Assembly: GCA_016704345.1 (NCBI GenBank)
Contig: JADJAH010000037.1
Coordinates: 85,373-149,372, forward strand
Length of the DNA: 64,000 nucleotides
Source of the DNA: Ignavibacteria bacterium
GTDB lineage: Bacteria > Bacteroidota > Ignavibacteria > Tepidaquicellales > Tepidaquicellaceae
Direction of reading: 5' to 3'
Shown here piece by piece: positions 59,999 through 64,000 of this stretch; positions within the stretch are counted from its first letter, which is position 1, and every line of letters starts with the position of its first letter. The notes beneath the pieces were generated by a model that made no database searches, was not told the origin of the DNA, and was given only the letters and a program-made list of their open reading frames with translations. The translations under genes and the position numbers were made by a program.

Positions 59999-60925
59999 AT
60001 GAAAATTGTATTCATGGGAACTCCGGGATTCGCAGTTCCGTCTTTGTCAAGATTGTATGAGGCAGGACATGAAATAGCAGCGGTTGTAACTGCAGTGGAT
60101 AAACCGAAAGGAAGAGGACTTGAAGTTGCGCAATCGGAAGTGAAGAAATTTGCTATAGAAAAGAATTTAAGAATTCTTCAACCCCGCAATCTCAAATCTC
60201 AGCAATTTCTTAGCGAACTTTCATCATTATCACCCGAACTGATTATCATTGTTGCGTTCAGAGTTTTGCCTGCATCTGTTTTTACTCTGCCTGTGCACGG
60301 CTCTGTCAATCTGCATGCATCGCTTCTGCCGAGATACCGCGGTGCGGCGCCTATCAACAGGGCAATTATGAACGGAGACTCTGAAACAGGCGTCACAACA
60401 TTCTTTCTTCAGGAGAAAGTAGATACCGGAAACATTATTCTGCAAGAGAAAATTAAGATTAACGAAGATGACAATGCCGGGATCATCCATGACAGCCTGT
60501 CAGAAGTGGGGGCAGAACTATTGGTGAAAACTGTGGAGCAGATTGAATCTGGGTCTGTAAGAATATTGGAACAAACGGATTCACTTGCGACACCTGCGCC
60601 CAAGATATTTAAAGAAGATTGTATCATTAACTGGAATCAGCCTGCAAGAAATATTCACAATCACATTCGCGGACTCTCACCACATCCCGGAGCTTTTACA
60701 CACCTTAGTGGAAAAGTGTTCAAGATCTATGCAAGCAAACAGACCGATATAGCGGCTAATGAATCACATGGAACTATCACAATTCTTGACAAGAAGCTCT
60801 ACGTCAACACCGCAGACTCTCTATTAGAATTGCTGACTGTTCAGATCGAAGGCAAGAAGCGAATGATCTCTTCTGATTTTCTCTCAGGACATGCACAAAT
60901 CAACGGACAACAATTTTCTACTTGA
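59999..60925 (+). CDS. fmt: Methionyl-tRNA formyltransferase
   Basis: The 308-residue protein has the formyltransferase hallmarks: IVFMGTPGFAVPSLSRL, HGSVNLHASLLPRYRGAAPINRAIMNGDSETGVTTF (formyl-folate site with Asn-His...Asp), and a C-terminal tRNA-binding domain with FKEDCIINWNQPARNIHNHIRGLSPHPGAF. It formylates the initiator Met-tRNA. Length is normal (about 310). Its stop overlaps by 8 bases the end of the convergent T9SS gene. Paired with def. Confidence 0.95.
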   Translation: MKIVFMGTPGFAVPSLSRLYEAGHEIAAVVTAVDKPKGRGLEVAQSEVKKFAIEKNLRILQPRNLKSQQFLSELSSLSPELIIIVAFRVLPASVFTLPVHGSVNLHASLLPRYRGAAPINRAIMNGDSETGVTTFFLQEKVDTGNIILQEKIKINEDDNAGIIHDSLSEVGAELLVKTVEQIESGSVRILEQTDSLATPAPKIFKEDCIINWNQPARNIHNHIRGLSPHPGAFTHLSGKVFKIYASKQTDIAANESHGTITILDKKLYVNTADSLLELLTVQIEGKKRMISSDFLSGHAQINGQQFST

Positions 60926-61331
60926 TCAGCATCATTTTTCTCCCGTAAGATAATCCCCCCGTATATATCTTACAAACATAAACTCCCGACGCTACATTCT
61001 TTGCATTCCATTTAAAATCATGAGTGCCTGCATTAAGAGAACCGCTGTAAATCACTTCGACAAGATTTCCCAGCATGTCATAAACTCTTAGTTCAATCTT
61101 ATCTCTTCTAAGAAGTTCAAAGCGAATATTTGTAGAAGGGTTGAAAGGGTTAGGAAAATTCTCCAGCAATTTTACTGACGAGGGAAGATTCTGAACTTCA
61201 CCGTTGATACCCGAAAGCCGGGCAATGCATGTTATTTCGCCTCCTGCGCCGCAGTGAAAACACCGCCAATGTTGAAAGGACTTGCAAGGGCAGGGCCGCT
61301 GTAATAGTTGTAAGGAACAGGGTCGCTCCAT
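60918..61331 (-). CDS. T9SS-sorted propeller protein, C-terminal fragment of a frameshifted gene
   Basis: The useful part of this frame (about 60918-61255) encodes a linker GGEITCIARLSGINGEVQ and a T9SS type A sorting domain: LENFPNPFNPSTNIRFEL, YDMLGNLVEVIY, ASGVYVCKIYTGG, ending in GRKMMLIK. Upstream codons (ERPCSLQLLQRPCPC) are out of frame with the preceding propeller and do not belong. It continues the propeller of 61232-62323 after a one-base shift at about 61245-61253. It would direct export of the joined protein. Confidence 0.75.
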   Translation of the reverse strand: MERPCSLQLLQRPCPCKSFQHWRCFHCGAGGEITCIARLSGINGEVQNLPSSVKLLENFPNPFNPSTNIRFELLRRDKIELRVYDMLGNLVEVIYSGSLNAGTHDFKWNAKNVASGVYVCKIYTGGLSYGRKMMLIK

Positions 61332-62323
61332 AGTGTGTTCAGATCCTTATCAAAAGCAAAAGTTTTTCCTTCTGAAGGAATTGATGCCCCGTTGCCAACA
61401 TAAATTGCATCATACGCATCAACTGCAATTCGGGCATTCAGTGTGCCTCCGGAAATAAGCTCTTCCGTTGAATCAATTATACTGCCATTTACATTATCGA
61501 TTTTATAAATCCTCTTTCCTGCTCCGATTATAAGATCATCATTGAACAATACTCCAAAGGTAGAATAGGTACCTACAGCGCCGGGCAGCTGCCTGCTCCA
61601 CAATTGTATGAAGCCGGTTCCGGAATCCTTCAGAGCATGAAGTTCTCCCCCATCCCTGACAATATAAATTGTTCCGTCTTTGCCTATTGAAAATGGAATT
61701 TCCTGATATCCGTCACCGGGAAGGCTCTGAGAGTAATACCTGATTGCTCCTGTGTTGATGTCAATTGCCATCAATCTCTTTGGAGTTGTAATGCCTCCTT
61801 CAAAAGTATAAACTGTATTCCCGGATACGCACATACATTCGGCGCCTGTATTTGGAATGATTCTATATCTGGTCCAGACAGTATCTCCGGTCAGGTTATT
61901 AATCCTCATCACGGACTTTGTACCGGAGCCGGGAATAATAAGATCTCCGTTATCTGCAAATGCCGCGCTCCAGATAATTCCTCGTTCAACTGTATGCCTT
62001 GATTTCCAGATGACGTTGCCGTTCGCAGGATTGATGGCGTAAATAGTATCAAATCCTTGCTGCTGAAAATTGCGGGCGTAGATCTGACCATTCTTAAATC
62101 CCATTACAATCATCACTCCGTTTTCGGCATAATTCCTTGTCCAAATGGTATCACCTGTTAATGTAGCATGGCATGCAAGCGCTGCTCTGATTGGACTTAG
62201 TGAAAGATATCTTGTAGTAACAAGTATGTTACCATCAATGAAGATCTGATTTCCCCAGATTGTCGGCAGACTTTGCGCTCTGTATTCGACCTCAAATGCT
62301 CCCACAGGTCCATTGAAAGTCAA
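61232..62323 (-). CDS. Secreted PQQ-like beta-propeller protein, N-terminal/middle fragment of a frameshifted gene
   Basis: The 363-residue frame shows repeated PQQ-enzyme-like blades (NILVTTRYLSLSPIRAALACHATLTGDTIWTRNY, TIYAINPANGNVIWKSR, LMAIDINTGAIRYYSQ, NGSIIDSTEELISGG), forming a propeller for binding or sensing. It runs straight into SPFNIGGVFTAAQEAK and stops, while the T9SS end lies in another frame (60918-61331). The true start is probably the ATG at 62431-62433: a signal peptide-like MKHFLIILFFSF, then a second one-base shift near 62395-62400, after which CSSEIFSQNLDWNTVGGN leads into this frame. The full gene would be about 60918-62433. Confidence 0.7.
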   Translation of the reverse strand: MTFNGPVGAFEVEYRAQSLPTIWGNQIFIDGNILVTTRYLSLSPIRAALACHATLTGDTIWTRNYAENGVMIVMGFKNGQIYARNFQQQGFDTIYAINPANGNVIWKSRHTVERGIIWSAAFADNGDLIIPGSGTKSVMRINNLTGDTVWTRYRIIPNTGAECMCVSGNTVYTFEGGITTPKRLMAIDINTGAIRYYSQSLPGDGYQEIPFSIGKDGTIYIVRDGGELHALKDSGTGFIQLWSRQLPGAVGTYSTFGVLFNDDLIIGAGKRIYKIDNVNGSIIDSTEELISGGTLNARIAVDAYDAIYVGNGASIPSEGKTFAFDKDLNTLWSDPVPYNYYSGPALASPFNIGGVFTAAQEAK

Positions 62324-62561
62324 GCGTCCGTTACGCAGGCTGTTTCCCCCTACTGTGTTCCAGTCTAAGTTCTGTGAGAATATCTCGGAACTGCAGGAAA
62401 TGAAAAGAAAAGAATTATCAGGAAATGCTTCATAATAAATTTAAGTAAATAATTTGCCCAAAAGACCTTCCGGGATTCAGAAAAAATCAGCCAAATGCCT
62501 TTGTTACTGCTATGTGAAACTAACTTTCTAGCTATTCCAGAAATAGTCAATTCAGGATGTA

Positions 62562-63335
62562 TCAAACTATTTTGATTCCGCCTCTTGCAGAATTGTCCAG
62601 CCGATTCATGAAAATATCAATACCGTTTTCAGCAAAATATTTGTCTACTGCTTCCCTTGCACCCTGCCAGTAACCGTAATCATCAATGATCAGGAATCCG
62701 TTCTTTGACAAAATAGGATACAGATGAATTAGTTCGTGGTATGTAGATTCATACCAGTCAGTGTCAAGTCTTAGAACTGCGACCTTCTCTGGAATTACTC
62801 CGGGTATTGTATCTTCTACTTTCCCTTTTACAAACACTATCTTTTCTTCGGGATAACCTGTGGACTTGAGATTGTTTTTCACTTCATCAAGAGGCGAATA
62901 ACACCATTCATTGTATCCGTTCTTTTGTGATGTCTTCCATTCTCCGTCAGCATCTTCCTTCTTATAACTAATGTCCTTCTCGGTTGGCTCGCTCATTCCT
63001 TCAAATGTGTCATAGAGATAAATCTTCCTGCTCTTGTCTCCAAGCTTCATTAGTGTCAGAGCAACCATCATTGTATTGCCGCCTTTCCATACACCGCATT
63101 CGACGAAGTCTCCGGGAATGTTGTTCTCTATGACATGTCTTACAGACCTGTAAGTGTAATAAAGGCTGTCAACAGACGTCATTGTGTGAGGCAGACATTT
63201 TTGTTTCAGTTCAAGGAACTCTTCTCCAGTGTCGGGATGAAACTGATCCATCTCAAGTGACAGATAATAGAACTTTCTGAATAGTTTCTGTCCCGCATCA
63301 CTATTCAAAATACTTCGTGCAAAACTTTTTATCAT
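62562..63335 (-). CDS. TylF/MycF-type class I methyltransferase
   Basis: The 257-residue protein matches the macrocin O-methyltransferase (TylF) family. Features are IPGDFVECGVWKGGNTMMVAL (SAM site), YDTFEGMSEPTEKD, VAVLRLDTDWYESTYHELIHLYP and GFLIIDDYGYWQGAREAVDKYF (metal-binding aspartates of the Mg2+-dependent enzymes). It methylates sugar or other hydroxyl groups in glycans or natural products. The N-terminal 50 residues form a helical lid. No biosynthetic gene cluster is around it, so surface-glycan modification is as likely as secondary metabolism. Confidence 0.87.
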   Translation of the reverse strand: MIKSFARSILNSDAGQKLFRKFYYLSLEMDQFHPDTGEEFLELKQKCLPHTMTSVDSLYYTYRSVRHVIENNIPGDFVECGVWKGGNTMMVALTLMKLGDKSRKIYLYDTFEGMSEPTEKDISYKKEDADGEWKTSQKNGYNEWCYSPLDEVKNNLKSTGYPEEKIVFVKGKVEDTIPGVIPEKVAVLRLDTDWYESTYHELIHLYPILSKNGFLIIDDYGYWQGAREAVDKYFAENGIDIFMNRLDNSARGGIKIV

Positions 63336-63431
63336 ATGTAATGTTTGATCAATTGTAAATTTACGTCACCAAAAAATTAAATCTCCTCAACAGGCTACCC
63401 AATTCTTAATTCCTAATTCGTAATTCTTAAT

Positions 63432-64000
63432 TACTTAACGACCATCATCCTTTTCGTTTCAGAGAATGCACCCGCAGTGAGCCTGTAGAAGTAAACACCG
63501 CTGGCAAAATTACTCGCATCAAACTCAACTTCGTAATTGCCTGCGCTCAGTTCGCTGTCTATCAAGTTGCCGACTTCCTGGCTCCGAGTGTGTTGTAAAA
63601 ATGACTTGCAATAACTTTTGATAAACTACCTGAGGTATTACAAACTTGATGGTAGTTGATGGATTGAAAGGATTCGGATAGTTCTGTTCAAGTGAGTAAT
63701 CCACTGGAACTTCCGGTGTTTTGTGCTATCCCAACAACAGTATTTGGTCCTCCGCTGAAGCAGATGATTTGCCGGTTCTGTTTCTCCAAGAAATTCAGTT
63801 GACAAGTTACCGTCAATGCTTTTAGGCGGGATACTTGTTCAACAGTATTTGCGTACGATCCAAAAATTATAAGAGAAAACTGTTCTTCCGCTGTCACCGG
63901 TTACCACGTAAAGATTACTGTTCCGTGTACCTGCGACAATATCTTTAATTCCGTCACCGTTTACATCACTTAGTTCATCAACACCATGAATGTAATTGTG
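63432..64000 (-). pseudogene. FG-GAP-repeat T9SS protein, heavily frameshifted C-terminal part (5' end outside window)
   Basis: Pieces of one protein can be read in different frames on the minus strand. At the window edge there is an FG-GAP blade (VNGDGIKDIVAGT, a DxDGxxD calcium loop). Next come SIDGNLSTEFLGETEP, then NTVVGIAQNTG, then EVPVDYSLEQNYPNPFNPSTTIKFVIP, and at the end ASGVYFYRLTAGAFSETKRMMVVK with a stop at 63432-63434. At least four frame changes are needed, so no continuous reading exists. The dense errors suggest low-quality sequence near an assembly end, or a decaying gene. The intact version would be a surface FG-GAP/integrin-like protein with a T9SS sorting domain. Confidence 0.72.

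Noticed and set aside
1..64000. tRNA, rRNA, CRISPR array, transposase, integrase or phage genes
   Set aside because: None seen in any intergenic stretch or coding frame.

Overview
The window looks like an AT-rich chromosome segment from the Bacteroidota/Chlorobiota/Ignavibacteriota group, most likely an Ignavibacteria-like organism. The main clue is at least seven predicted exported proteins ending in the type IX secretion (T9SS) C-terminal sorting domain, with the NPFNP signature and a final K-rich strand. Supporting clues are a bacillithiol gene (bshC), abundant envelope lipoproteins and beta-barrels, and a mix of housekeeping genes with no phage, IS element, CRISPR array, tRNA or rRNA. The taxonomic call is an inference from protein style.

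Layout. 1-9.2 kb: a partial lipoprotein, rlmI, a broken glycosyltransferase, bshC, a secreted beta-helix protein, then smpB-tyrS-pdaD-ytxH-like on the minus strand. 9.2-12.6 kb: a minus-strand run of SRPBCC, fused lycopene cyclase, PaaG-like isomerase, M48 protease lipoprotein and a PsbP-like protein. 12.7-21.5 kb: a nine-gene minus-strand run (PASTA protein, rpe, NnrDE, VanZ/lipoprotein, nuoN, VWA protein, outer-membrane barrel, NHL propeller, ssb) closed by a strong hairpin terminator. 21.7-32.7 kb: T9SS cargo, YajQ, RlpA, a secreted thioredoxin-like protein, a GNAT protein, PrxQ, a Na+:solute symporter, two periplasmic thiol proteins, an iodotyrosine-deiodinase-type nitroreductase and fumarase. 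32.8-38.1 kb: a three-gene secreted cassette of a dockerin-ended beta-helix protein and two paralogous T9SS proteins. 38.5-44 kb: a plus-strand run of an unknown conserved protein, fumarylacetoacetase, a lipoprotein, selD and selU. 44-51 kb: a fused E2-E1 2-oxoglutarate dehydrogenase and paaABCD. 51-64 kb: envelope proteins, a sulfotransferase, a serine hydrolase, a P-loop protein, TerC, an EF-G-like GTPase, MscS, def-fmt, T9SS proteins and a TylF-type methyltransferase.

How it fits together. The genes suggest an aerobic or facultative heterotroph. It would break down phenylacetate (PaaABCD, PaaG) and probably tyrosine/homogentisate (FahA) to fumarate and acyl-CoA units feeding the TCA cycle (FumC, 2-oxoglutarate dehydrogenase). 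It has thiol and peroxide defence (BshC, PrxQ, TlpA/redoxin), selenium use for tRNA 2-selenouridine (SelD/SelU), carotenoid cyclisation and a large secreted protein set.

A technical point matters for reading the annotation. At least six genes, including the essential tyrS, are split or mis-ended by single-base indels, mostly in short G/C runs, and an A-run indel probably created one artificial fusion. The last ~600 bases carry a dense cluster of such shifts. This points to uncorrected sequencing errors rather than gene decay.
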